Positions 17,673 to 25,969 of a stretch of 64,000 nucleotides of DNA are shown here, piece after piece; position 1 is the stretch's first letter; each line of letters starts with the position of its first letter. The position numbers and the translations under genes are program-made. Source of the DNA: Obscuribacter phosphatis_A (lineage in GTDB: Bacteria > Cyanobacteriota > Vampirovibrionia > Obscuribacterales > Obscuribacteraceae); contig JAFLCK010000017.1 in the NCBI GenBank assembly GCA_017303615.1, positions 43,603-107,602 of the forward strand. Reading direction: 5' to 3'. Below the pieces are notes generated by a model. The model had not been told where the DNA came from, did no database searches, and saw only the letters and a program-made list of their open reading frames with translations.

Positions 17673-18514
17673 GATTGATTAGATAAGTTCTCGTCATTTT
17701 TCCAGATTGCTTTCAGGCTGTTGGTGATTTTATCCACTGCCGGTTCAGAATAATTAGAAGTGCTCAAGTCCTCGCACTGGCGAATATTAGAAAGTTCTCC
17801 ATTATCTCGGGACTGAGAGGCTTCCTCTTCCACAACCAGCAAAAGACGTCTCATCCAGATGGCGTGTCTGGTGTTGGGCTTGGCATGCAGGCGCAGCCAT
17901 TCTAAACCGGTGTCTACTAGCTCTTTAGGGTATTGCTGAGGTTTGCCGGCGAAATAGGCTTCAAAAGCCGGTAAGGCTATGCGGGCAAACTGCGTGGCCG
18001 CCAGTTCAGCCGTGATGATCGCTAGCACGCCTTCGCGGGGGCTGCCAGCTTGGCAAAACTGGTCCATTGCTTTGCTCAGGTCGGCGTAAGGGCTTGTGCT
18101 CTCCCTCACTGTTCTTACTACTTGCTGCAAGTCCTCGGGGCTTAGACCAGCCAGGCGGCATTGGTTTAGATAAAGGTTCTGATAGTGTCTCTCGTCGTCG
18201 GCCAGTTGCTGTAATAACTTGAGACCAGGGGCTAGAGCTGCCACCGTTTGCGGCTCTAGAAAAGAAGCAGACAATTTGTCCTTAACAGCAGAGATATTGT
18301 CGGGCAGTCCCTTAATGAAGGGCCAGAGATTAAGGCAGATTTCTTTGCCGGCCTTAATGTCTTTGCCTACTGATGCGATGAAATTGCCATCTTCAAGGGC
18401 TGAGGCCAGTGATTCTGAAATTCTAGTCAGCTTTTCCAGGGTGCGTCTATTGAGGCTGCCCGCCTTGTCGGTCTTCTCTACTATTTGATCGTTCTGTAGC
18501 CCTGGTTTTAACAT
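17663..18514 (-). CDS. cytoplasmic all-helical protein, tentatively TenA/PqqC (heme-oxygenase-like) fold
   Basis: A 283-aa protein with no signal peptide or membrane segment. It is almost wholly helical by composition. The stretch ADDERHYQNLYLNQC and later LAATQFARIALPAFEAYF resemble helices of TenA/PqqC-like proteins, where Glu and His residues line the pocket. The match is by eye and weak. It is first in the operon with the DUF1571-like and ICMT-like genes, and its start is divergent from the hydrolase gene at 18612, with about 97 nt between. Confidence 0.5.
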   Translation of the reverse strand: MLKPGLQNDQIVEKTDKAGSLNRRTLEKLTRISESLASALEDGNFIASVGKDIKAGKEICLNLWPFIKGLPDNISAVKDKLSASFLEPQTVAALAPGLKLLQQLADDERHYQNLYLNQCRLAGLSPEDLQQVVRTVRESTSPYADLSKAMDQFCQAGSPREGVLAIITAELAATQFARIALPAFEAYFAGKPQQYPKELVDTGLEWLRLHAKPNTRHAIWMRRLLLVVEEEASQSRDNGELSNIRQCEDLSTSNYSEPAVDKITNSLKAIWKNDENLSNQSCI

Positions 18515-18611
18515 CTGTCCAAGATTATCTGCGGGGTAAAGTCTAATACTTTACTACGTCTGGGGCTTGCTTTGCCCGACGGCGCCAGCATGTTAAACTT
18601 TTCCTCAACAG

Positions 18612-19574
18612 TTGCTCGGCGCCTCTACTTCGGTATTTTTCTTGAAAGACCTTGTCTCCACCCCTCTGCCTTCTATTGCCGGTATACAGCAAATCGCCCC
18701 CGACTTCGTTAAGATGCGCATGTCTGATGGGGTCGAACTGGCCACCCGCATTTGGAAGGGCAAGTTGGGTCATCCGGTGGTGCTATATCTGCATGGTATA
18801 GAAGGGCATAGCCAGTGGTTCGAGAATACAGCCAGTCACCTTAATGCCTTGGGCATCAATGTAATAGCTCCAGATAGACGCGGTGCCGGGCTCAATCCCC
18901 GCGACCGAGGCAATCTGTCAAGTTACAAGGCTTACTTAGCCGATCTAGAAGTAATTTTAAGAAAAATTGCCTTTGATTTTGTTGGCCATCCGATTATTTT
19001 GCTTGGCAATTGCTGGGGCGGCAAGGCTGCATCGGTAATTGCTCAGAAAGACTATAAGCCTGTTGGTGGTGAATTAAGTCTACCGATTGCCGGCTTGGTT
19101 TTGACCTCGCCCGCGATTTTTACCAAGGTCGATTATGGTGCCGCCACCAAGTTGCAAATTGCCTATACCTCTATTTTGGGCGGTGATAATGCCGCTCACC
19201 GCAAATGGCCCATTCCAATAGAAGTGGATATGTTCACCGATAATCCTACTTTTCAAGGCTTTCTCAAGCGTGATACTTTGAGACTGACTGAAGCTACATC
19301 CAATTTTTTTGTCGAGTCTTTTAAGCTATCTAAGCTGGCTGAAAAGGCTTGTAATACTATTGAGATGCCGGTCTTGATTTTGCAATCAGGCTCAGATCGC
19401 ATCGTTGATGTGGATAAATTGCAGGGTTGGTATTCTCGCATCAAGTCTCAGACAAAAGACCTCCGCATATTCCCTGATGCCCAGCATTCACTCGATTTTG
19501 ACGCCAACTGGATCAAAGAATACACCCATGTTCTAGCCGACTGGATACTTGCACGCCAACCTGTAGTTACTTAG
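18612..19574 (+). CDS. alpha/beta hydrolase with cysteine nucleophile (lipase/dienelactone-hydrolase-like)
   Basis: The alpha/beta hydrolase fold is clear: oxyanion region YLHGIEGHSQWF, PDRRGAG, the nucleophile elbow GNCWGG and a C-terminal His. The nucleophile is Cys134 where most lipases have Ser. Asp262 (SGSDRIVD) and His292 (DAQHSLD) complete the triad. A Cys in this elbow is typical of dienelactone hydrolases, yet the overall sequence looks more like a monoacylglycerol lipase. The start is uncertain: TTG 18612, TTG 18642 and ATG 18714 are in frame, and ATG 18714 would trim into the first strand. The next gene follows 6 nt later. Confidence 0.8.
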   Translation: MLGASTSVFFLKDLVSTPLPSIAGIQQIAPDFVKMRMSDGVELATRIWKGKLGHPVVLYLHGIEGHSQWFENTASHLNALGINVIAPDRRGAGLNPRDRGNLSSYKAYLADLEVILRKIAFDFVGHPIILLGNCWGGKAASVIAQKDYKPVGGELSLPIAGLVLTSPAIFTKVDYGAATKLQIAYTSILGGDNAAHRKWPIPIEVDMFTDNPTFQGFLKRDTLRLTEATSNFFVESFKLSKLAEKACNTIEMPVLILQSGSDRIVDVDKLQGWYSRIKSQTKDLRIFPDAQHSLDFDANWIKEYTHVLADWILARQPVVT

Positions 19575-19580
19575 TAATAG

Positions 19581-20765
19581 ATGCAAGTCAGTGCCGTTCA
19601 TGTAAGCATAGTCAAGCTGCCTTTTCGCTTTGCATTTGGGCATGCCCTTGCCAGTCGCAGCTTTTCTGAAAATGTCATCGTCCGATTGCATCTCAGAGAC
19701 GAAGCCACCGGACTGACTGCCGTAGGGCTGGGCGAATCAGTACCAAGGCAGTATGTCACCGGTGAGCGGGCGGAGGAAGCGGCGCAGTATGTGAGAGAGG
19801 TACTGGCACCACTGGTGGTGGGATGCTCCTTTCTTGATGCAGATTCTCTTCTTGCTTTTCTGAAAGAGCTCTTTGCCGAACAGGGCTTAGAGTCAAGAAA
19901 GCTTGGTGCTTCTTTCTGCGCCTTCGAACTAGCTCTTCTTGATGCCTTGGCACGCCTGGAAAAGCAGAGCATGGCACAATTTATTTGCAGGCGGCTGGCT
20001 GCAACTTCCCTGTTTAGAGGCGAGCGACATGATGCTTTCTTTCGTTATGGCGGAGTGGTGCCCTTTGGCAAGAAGCAGACTTTAGCGGCTTTGCTTGCCT
20101 TTTATAAACTTTATGGTTTTCAAACAGTAAAACTAAAGGTCGGCAAAAGCGACGAGGATGATCTAGCTAAAGTAAAGCTGGCCCGGGAAGTCTTGGGTTT
20201 TGAAACTACTTTGAGGTTGGATGCTAACTGTGCCTGGAGTTTGCCCCAGGCCGAGAAGATGATGGAAGTCTTGAGACCCTATAGCCCGGCTTCGATTGAA
20301 CAGCCATTGCCTGCCGATGCCTTGGCCGACCTGGCGATTTTGCAGAGTCGCATCAAAGAAACAATTATTGTCGATGAGTCGCTCACCACTCTAGAGTCGG
20401 CTTATCGACTGATTGAAACAAAAGCTTGCCGAGGCTTTAACATTAGAATTTCTAAAGTCGGCGGCATAATGGCGGCTGTGCGCCTTACCGAACTGGCACT
20501 GGCTAACCAGATGGAAGCCCATCTGGGTGCCCAGGTTGGCGAGTCAGGCATCTTAGCTTCAGCCCAGAAACACTTGGCTCTTTCTGCTTGCCCAGAGACT
20601 TTTGCCAATGTGGAAGGGGCGATGAATTTATTTCTGCTCAGGCGTGATTTGACCAGAGAATGTCAGACTGTACCCTTTGGTGCAGTTGTCTCTTTGAAGC
20701 CGGAACCGCTGGATGGTCTTGGCGTAAGTTTGAAGGACAGTCGACAGTTGAGGACCGAACTTTGA
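19581..20765 (+). CDS. enolase-superfamily enzyme of the muconate cycloisomerase/dipeptide epimerase subgroup
   Basis: All catalytic positions of the muconate lactonising subgroup are visible: the Lys pair Lys184 and Lys186 in VKLKVGK, metal ligands Asp214 (LDANCAW), Glu240 (SIEQPL) and Asp265 (VDESL), and the opposite-face base Lys292 (ISKVGG). The subgroup includes cycloisomerases, o-succinylbenzoate synthases and L-Ala-D/L-Glu epimerases. The DESL motif and the absence of other menaquinone genes leave the substrate open. The length of 394 aa is normal. The stop codon overlaps the TTG start of the GH3-like gene (TTGA), so the two are translationally coupled. Confidence 0.85.
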   Translation: MQVSAVHVSIVKLPFRFAFGHALASRSFSENVIVRLHLRDEATGLTAVGLGESVPRQYVTGERAEEAAQYVREVLAPLVVGCSFLDADSLLAFLKELFAEQGLESRKLGASFCAFELALLDALARLEKQSMAQFICRRLAATSLFRGERHDAFFRYGGVVPFGKKQTLAALLAFYKLYGFQTVKLKVGKSDEDDLAKVKLAREVLGFETTLRLDANCAWSLPQAEKMMEVLRPYSPASIEQPLPADALADLAILQSRIKETIIVDESLTTLESAYRLIETKACRGFNIRISKVGGIMAAVRLTELALANQMEAHLGAQVGESGILASAQKHLALSACPETFANVEGAMNLFLLRRDLTRECQTVPFGAVVSLKPEPLDGLGVSLKDSRQLRTEL

Positions 20766-22432
20766 ATGAACTGCTTAACTTAGATATTCTCGCCGGTCAG
20801 TTCATCAGGCGCCATAGTCATATACGCCGTTTTTTCAATGGTTTGAAAGAGCCTAGGCGGGTGCAGGAAGCTTTCTTGCAGAACTTAATCAAAACAAACG
20901 CCGATACGAGCTTTGGCCGCGCCCACCACTTCGACAAGATAAATTCACTGGAAGATTTTAGACGGCGGGTGCCCGCTTGCGGTTATGACTATTTCGAGCC
21001 CTATATAGAGTCTTTGTGTAAGGGTGGCAAGCGGCAGTTGACCGTCGACGAGCCCTTTATGTTTGCCACTACCAGTGGTACTACGGCCAAGCCCAAGTTT
21101 GTGCCCATAAATAAGAGCCATGTGCGTGATTATACCCATGCCTTTCAGGTACATAATTATCATCTGATCAAAGATCATCCCCGCGGAGCCTTCGGCAAGT
21201 TTTTGATCATCACCTCAAACGACGAAGAAGGCAGAACTGAATGCGGCTTGCCCTATGGTGCTGTCTCAGGCATGCTCAATCGCAATCAGAGCCCGGTGAT
21301 TAGAAGACATTTCGCCTTACCCTTTGAACTTTGTCAGATCAAAGATGTTGATGCTAAATATTATCTGCTTTTGCGAGCCGCCTTGGTGCAGAACGTCAGT
21401 GCCATGCTTGGCTGCAATCCATCTTCTTTTTTACTTCTGGCAGATCAATTGCGCCACCGGGCAGAAAGTCTTATCGATGATATAGCTCGGGGGACAATCA
21501 ATCCTCGCTATACCGAAGGGGTGAGCAGTCGTATTCTCAATGCCTTCAGCCCCTATCTCAAGCCCGATGCCGGCCGTGCTGCTCAGTTGTCCTCCATCTT
21601 AGAGAAAGAAGGGCAGATTTTACCCAAACAAGCTTTTCCCAGTGTAGAGGTTTTCTCTTGCTGGAAAGGCGGCCCCATGGGCTTCTATCTCGAACAATTG
21701 CCTGAATTATACGGCGACCTGCAAATCAGAGATTTCGGCTATATGGCTTCGGAAGGGCGAGGAACAGTGCCTATTGATTCTAAGTCAGCCGCCGGTCCCT
21801 TGGCAGTGACATCTCATTTCTTTGAATTTGTCCATGAAGATGATATCGAAAACGCCAGTCCTCGATTTCTTCTTGCCGATGAATTGAAGAAGGGCGAACG
21901 CTACTTTATCTATTTCACCACCAGCGCCGGTTTATATCGTTACAACATCAACGACCTGATGTTGGTTGAAGATTTTCTGCATGCCACTCCGGTACTGAGC
22001 TTTGTCAGAAAAGGCGGCGGCGTCAGTTCGGTGACCGGAGAAAAAATCACCGAAGAGCAAGTTCTAGCTGCTTTGAAAGGCTCGGTGGCCAAGCTCGACC
22101 TTTCTGAAATTAAGCACTTTACCGCCGAAGTAGTACTAGACCGGCCGCCCTACTATTTGTGTTATGCCGAGGTAGATCATTCTGCTTTCGGCAACGAAGA
22201 TTTTGAAAGAAAGTTCTTGCAGGAATTCGACCGCCACCTGAAAGAGAACAATCAGGAATACTGCGACAAAAGAGATAGTCGTCGCCTTGGCCCTCCGCGC
22301 TTGCAGCTTCTTAAGGCGGGCACTTATGCTCGACTGCGTCAAATGCGCGTTATGGAAGGAGCGCCGGAGGCTCAGGTCAAGATTCCTTTATTGAGTCAGG
22401 GCGGTATAGCCGATCGGATTGCTGCTTTATGA
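20762..22432 (+). CDS. GH3-family acyl-adenylating (acid-amido synthetase-like) enzyme
   Basis: The protein (556 aa) belongs to the GH3 branch of the adenylate-forming superfamily, best known for joining amino acids to plant hormones; bacterial members have unknown substrates. The ATP P-loop is TTSGTTAKPKFVPI, followed by the GH3-type EVFSCWKGGPM, ASEGRGTVPID and YFTTSAGLYRYNINDLM segments. The start is set by the sequence: GAGG sits 8 nt before TTG 20762, which overlaps the preceding stop as TTGA. A start at 20660 would overlap the enolase gene by 106 nt. It ends in an ATGA overlap with the SDR gene, so activation of a carboxylic acid is probably coupled to reductases encoded next door. Confidence 0.85.
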   Translation: MNELLNLDILAGQFIRRHSHIRRFFNGLKEPRRVQEAFLQNLIKTNADTSFGRAHHFDKINSLEDFRRRVPACGYDYFEPYIESLCKGGKRQLTVDEPFMFATTSGTTAKPKFVPINKSHVRDYTHAFQVHNYHLIKDHPRGAFGKFLIITSNDEEGRTECGLPYGAVSGMLNRNQSPVIRRHFALPFELCQIKDVDAKYYLLLRAALVQNVSAMLGCNPSSFLLLADQLRHRAESLIDDIARGTINPRYTEGVSSRILNAFSPYLKPDAGRAAQLSSILEKEGQILPKQAFPSVEVFSCWKGGPMGFYLEQLPELYGDLQIRDFGYMASEGRGTVPIDSKSAAGPLAVTSHFFEFVHEDDIENASPRFLLADELKKGERYFIYFTTSAGLYRYNINDLMLVEDFLHATPVLSFVRKGGGVSSVTGEKITEEQVLAALKGSVAKLDLSEIKHFTAEVVLDRPPYYLCYAEVDHSAFGNEDFERKFLQEFDRHLKENNQEYCDKRDSRRLGPPRLQLLKAGTYARLRQMRVMEGAPEAQVKIPLLSQGGIADRIAAL

Positions 22433-23460
22433 CCGCATTGACTGCCAGTGACACTATTAAAGTCGGTATTACCGGCGCCACCGGTTTGGTCGGCTCAGAC
22501 TTGCTTTCTTATTTATCTGACAACACTAGTAATGTAAAAGTGCGAGCCATCGCTAGGCGACCCGAAGCCATGGTCGGGCGGGAGAACATCGAGGTGGCCG
22601 GCGCCGATATTTTAGACCAAGCGGCTCTGCAAGCGGCTTTTGCCGGACTCGATATAGTTGTGCATGCGGCAGGTTTTGTCGACCCTCTGGCCGATAGGCA
22701 GAAGATTTTTGCAGTCAACCTCAAGGGCACCGAGAATGCCTATCAAGCCGCTAAAGCTTGCGGGGTGAAGCAGTTCATTCATATTAGCTCGCTATCGGTG
22801 ATTACCGGGCAGCATGATCAATTTGATCTCGATGAACAAGCGCCCTTGTGTCTTTGCGGTGAAGCCTATGCCGATAGCAAGGTGGAAAGCGAGAAGTATT
22901 TACAAGGACTTATGCACGGTGGGCTGCCCATAACCATTTTGAGACCTGGTTTCATTTATGGCGAGGGTGAAAGAGCCTGGTTGAAGCGGGTGATGCAATC
23001 TGTTTTGCAAGGACAAGCCATACTTGTGGATGGCGGTACCAGAGCGACTAATGTTGTTTATGTGCGCAATTTGAGTAGCCTTATTAAGGCTTGTCTCTTG
23101 AATGAAGCCACCTATGACCAGATTTTTAATGTAACCGACCCCGAGCTGGTCAGCAAAAAGATGCTCTTTGATACCGTGGCGGATGCCCTAGGGGTGCCTC
23201 GCATCAAGAAGAATTTGCCAAGACCGGTGGTTAAAGCTCTCTTTGAAATCTTGGGTACAATCGGCTCAATATCAGGTATCTTTAACGAGAAAAGCAAAGC
23301 ACAGTTTGCTCGGTTTTCACCGGGAGCCTTTCGTTTGATTGCGGTCAATCAGGGCTTCAGTATCGAGAAAGCCCGCAAAGTTCTGGGCTATCCCTTTGCC
23401 GACTGTGTTGGCTTTTCACAGGCGATGCAGGAGACAATCGGCAGAATTCAAGCGAAGTGA
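22429..23460 (+). CDS. NAD(P)-dependent epimerase/dehydratase (extended SDR)
   Basis: The Rossmann motif GATGLVG lies near residue 16, and the active-site Tyr-x-x-x-Lys is present as YADSK with an upstream SSLS. This is the layout of extended SDRs such as 3-beta-hydroxysteroid dehydrogenase-like and dihydroflavonol reductase-like enzymes. The C-terminal region is variable, so the substrate cannot be inferred. The start ATG overlaps the GH3-like stop by 4 nt (ATGA). The DUF962 gene follows 6 nt later. It is one of three non-identical SDR paralogues within 3.4 kb. Confidence 0.88.
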   Translation: MTALTASDTIKVGITGATGLVGSDLLSYLSDNTSNVKVRAIARRPEAMVGRENIEVAGADILDQAALQAAFAGLDIVVHAAGFVDPLADRQKIFAVNLKGTENAYQAAKACGVKQFIHISSLSVITGQHDQFDLDEQAPLCLCGEAYADSKVESEKYLQGLMHGGLPITILRPGFIYGEGERAWLKRVMQSVLQGQAILVDGGTRATNVVYVRNLSSLIKACLLNEATYDQIFNVTDPELVSKKMLFDTVADALGVPRIKKNLPRPVVKALFEILGTIGSISGIFNEKSKAQFARFSPGAFRLIAVNQGFSIEKARKVLGYPFADCVGFSQAMQETIGRIQAK

Positions 23461-23466
23461 GGTTGT

Positions 23467-23859
23467 ATGACTTTTCCAAGAACAGTGGTTTTGCGCAAAA
23501 CCAAGAATGCGGCTTTGGGTTTTCTTAGCGACTATGCCAAGCGTCATAAACATCCTGTCAATGCTTTGTTGCACATTTTTGGCGTGCCTCTGGCTTTCTT
23601 TGGAGTTTACAAACTCTTTTCCGGAAATCTGAAAGATAAGGGTCTCGGTATTTCTTGTTTGATTCTTGGCTATTGGTTGCAGTTCATTGGTCATAGAAGT
23701 CAAGGCAATGAAGTAGGCGAAGTGCTCTTGGTGAAGAAGATCTTGAAAGCAAGCGGCTTTAAAAATCGGGAAAGCAGCTTTAATAATTTGGGCAGCAGCC
23801 GCGCCAAGCCTAGAAGAAAGCACAGGCATGAACACAGACATGAAAACTGTCCTAGTTGA
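23467..23859 (+). CDS. Mpo1-like (DUF962) membrane protein with His-rich tail
   Basis: Residues 20-95 match the Mpo1/DUF962 pattern: KRHKHPVNALLHIFGVP, a hydrophobic hairpin, then GYWLQFIGHRSQGNEV. In yeast Mpo1 these histidines bind iron, and the enzyme is a 2-hydroxy fatty acid dioxygenase acting in fatty acid alpha-oxidation; whether this bacterial homologue does the same is inference. It has two to three membrane segments. The last 30 residues are basic and His-rich (KHRHEHRHEN) and are encoded in the 32-nt overlap with, and just before, the next gene. GAGG lies about 4 nt before the ATG. Confidence 0.8.
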   Translation: MTFPRTVVLRKTKNAALGFLSDYAKRHKHPVNALLHIFGVPLAFFGVYKLFSGNLKDKGLGISCLILGYWLQFIGHRSQGNEVGEVLLVKKILKASGFKNRESSFNNLGSSRAKPRRKHRHEHRHENCPS

Positions 23860-24793
23860 CGGCGCCAGCGGCTATTTAGGTCTGCATGCGGTAAATGCCT
23901 TGATTGCCAGAGGCTATGCTGTAAAGGCGCTGGTAAGACCGCAGTCGAGACCGGTGGACCGTGCCACCCTCGAAGCGCTCGGTGCCCAAGTTTGTATCGC
24001 CCAACTGAAGCTGGAAGAGTCAGATAGCAACAACGTTGCTGCTTTGAGTGCCGCTTTCGCCGGTGCCAACTATGGTTTGCATCTTATCGGCTCTATTGCT
24101 CCGCGCCGGGGTGAATCATTTGAGGGGCTGCATCCTCAGATGGCATCTGCTTTTGCCACCTATGCCGCTCAAGCCGGGCTTGAGAAAGTTGTAATGGTCA
24201 CCGCCCTTGGTGCTGACAAAGATTCACAGTCGCTTTATCTTAAGAGCAAAGCTTTGGCTGAAGAGGCGACAAGGTCGATTTTGGGAGAGCGTCTTACTGT
24301 TTTGAGACCTTCTTTAATTGTCGGCCGCCAGGTGGGTACTCGCGATAGCAAGCTGGTGAAACGTTATTTAGATCTCGCCGACCAGCGTCCCTTTATACCC
24401 TTGATAGACGGCGGGCACAACCTGATCGAGCCTGTCTATGTAGGCGATCTAGCCTTGGCTATTGCTCGGTCTTTTGAGAGCGATGCACTGGCCGGGGCCA
24501 CTCTTGAGCTTGGCGGGGCAGAAAAACTCTCTATGAGGAGCTTTGTGGAAAGGCTTTTGGCTGTCGTTGGCAGTGCGAAGCCTTTTTTGACTTTACCTTA
24601 CAAATTGGCGGCAGTGCTTGCCACCATCAGTGAGAAAATCAGCGATGTGCCAATCTTGAGTAGCGACCAGGCCTATCTTGCCACTATAGACAATGTCACA
24701 ACCTCCAACTCATTGAGCCAACTAGTGGAAGTGACGCCGCTTGGGCAAGCCTTGGCAGGTTATAGAGTATTTAGTCATAAAGGCTCGCGCTAA
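23828..24793 (+). CDS. atypical SDR / NAD(P)-binding protein
   Basis: A 321-aa protein with the N-terminal nucleotide motif DGASGYLG and a YLKSK that may be the Tyr-x-x-x-Lys pair. The overall scheme (GADKDSQSLYLKSKALAEE, then VLRPSLIVG and the GGHNLIEPVYVGDLA segment) is like the NDUFA9/complex I assembly-type and other atypical SDRs, many of which bind NADPH without a known reaction. It starts inside the DUF962 gene (32-nt overlap) and shares one base with the next start (TAATG), so it is firmly part of the cluster. Confidence 0.85.
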   Translation: MNTDMKTVLVDGASGYLGLHAVNALIARGYAVKALVRPQSRPVDRATLEALGAQVCIAQLKLEESDSNNVAALSAAFAGANYGLHLIGSIAPRRGESFEGLHPQMASAFATYAAQAGLEKVVMVTALGADKDSQSLYLKSKALAEEATRSILGERLTVLRPSLIVGRQVGTRDSKLVKRYLDLADQRPFIPLIDGGHNLIEPVYVGDLALAIARSFESDALAGATLELGGAEKLSMRSFVERLLAVVGSAKPFLTLPYKLAAVLATISEKISDVPILSSDQAYLATIDNVTTSNSLSQLVEVTPLGQALAGYRVFSHKGSR

Positions 24794-25821
24794 TGCCGGT
24801 AATGGATATTTTGGTCACCGGTGCATCGGGTTTTATCGGTAAGCATCTGGTGCGAGCCCTGGCCAAGGATGGTCACAATCTAAGCCTTCTCGGTCGCAAT
24901 AAACCTTCCAGCAATGGCGCATCTGTTGACAATAGCGAGTTTATCGCCTGTGATATCAGAGAGTGGCAGTCTGTCGAAAGCGCTGTCGGCGGCAGGCGCT
25001 TCGACGTTGTCTATCATCTAGCCGGCATGGTCAGCTACCGCTCAAGCGACCTTGCCGAACAGGTGCGAGTCAATGTAGAGGGCACCCGCAATATCTTGAG
25101 AGTAGCCCATGGCATGGGTGCTCGGGTAATACAGACAAGTTCAATCGCCGCCCTTGGTCTGCCCGACCAGGCAATGGTCAAAAAGGGTTGCTTCGGTGAT
25201 GAGAAAATTGTCTATAACCTCGGCGGCAGAGGTCTGACTTATTGTGATACCAAGCAAGCGGCCGAGCAGGTCGCTCTTGAGTTTTTCAGACAGGGCTTGA
25301 ATGTAGTCTTGCTCAATCCAGGCATCGTTTTCGGCGAGGGCGATACCCATCCTCACCATCTAGCTATTTTTCGCAGTATGAAAGCCGGTGTGCCGGCTGT
25401 CCCCCCCGGCGGTATCCCTTTTTCAGATATCGAAGATGTGGTGGCGGCTCATATCAGTGCTATTGCGAAGGGGCGAGCCGGCGAGCGCTATAACTTAGTC
25501 AGTGCCAATCTTACTTTTAGAGAAGCGGCTTGCATTTTTGCTCAAATTTACAACTGCCGCCCGCCCCTTTTCGAACTGCCGGAATGGCTGGTTCGTCTGG
25601 CAGGGGAACTTGCCGAACTGGCGGTTTTAGCAGGGGCGTCGAAAGAGAAAGTGACCCTGACTAGACAACAGGCCTTTTTGAGTTGTAAACGAATATTTTT
25701 CAAGAGCGATAAAGCTCAAGATGAATTAGGCTTCGTTGCCACCCCGTTCAGAGAGACAGTGGAGAGAACCGCACCCTATTATCTTTCCCGCCTGGCTGTC
25801 TCTTCTGGTCAATCTGCCTGA
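24793..25821 (+). CDS. NAD-dependent epimerase/dehydratase (extended SDR)
   Basis: The third SDR of the cluster. It has GASGFIG as the dinucleotide motif, YHLAGMVSY after strand 4, and the active-site pair in YCDTK with an upstream TSS. The region LLNPGIVFGEGDTHPHH is typical of dihydroflavonol-reductase/HpnA-like enzymes. It is coupled to the preceding gene by a TAATG overlap. No terminator is visible after it, and the next gene starts about 150 nt further on after a possible new promoter, so it is probably the last gene of the 18612-25821 unit. Confidence 0.88.
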   Translation: MPVMDILVTGASGFIGKHLVRALAKDGHNLSLLGRNKPSSNGASVDNSEFIACDIREWQSVESAVGGRRFDVVYHLAGMVSYRSSDLAEQVRVNVEGTRNILRVAHGMGARVIQTSSIAALGLPDQAMVKKGCFGDEKIVYNLGGRGLTYCDTKQAAEQVALEFFRQGLNVVLLNPGIVFGEGDTHPHHLAIFRSMKAGVPAVPPGGIPFSDIEDVVAAHISAIAKGRAGERYNLVSANLTFREAACIFAQIYNCRPPLFELPEWLVRLAGELAELAVLAGASKEKVTLTRQQAFLSCKRIFFKSDKAQDELGFVATPFRETVERTAPYYLSRLAVSSGQSA

Positions 25822-25917
25822 GGAAGGGTGAGTCGAGTGTGAAGTGAGCGTGAAGTATTTATGGGGTACTTTTATGTTGGTAAACAGGTGTTAGACTGGG
25901 GATTGTAGGGGTAGAAT

Positions 25918-25923
25918 TATAAT
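25918..25923 (+). promoter_or_regulatory. possible -10 box (TATAAT) before the twin membrane protein genes
   Basis: An exact TATAAT lies 46 nt before the GTG at 25970. No good -35 hexamer is found at the usual 16-18 nt spacing (TTAGAC is 21 nt away), so this is only a candidate. Confidence 0.3.
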
Positions 25924-25969
25924 TGAGTTGGGTTGGAGAAAAACTCCAAAATCAAGAGGGAGAGAGGCA

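Noticed and set aside
22509..22730. Minus-strand frame opposite the first SDR
   Set aside because: Antisense of the Rossmann region; no support.
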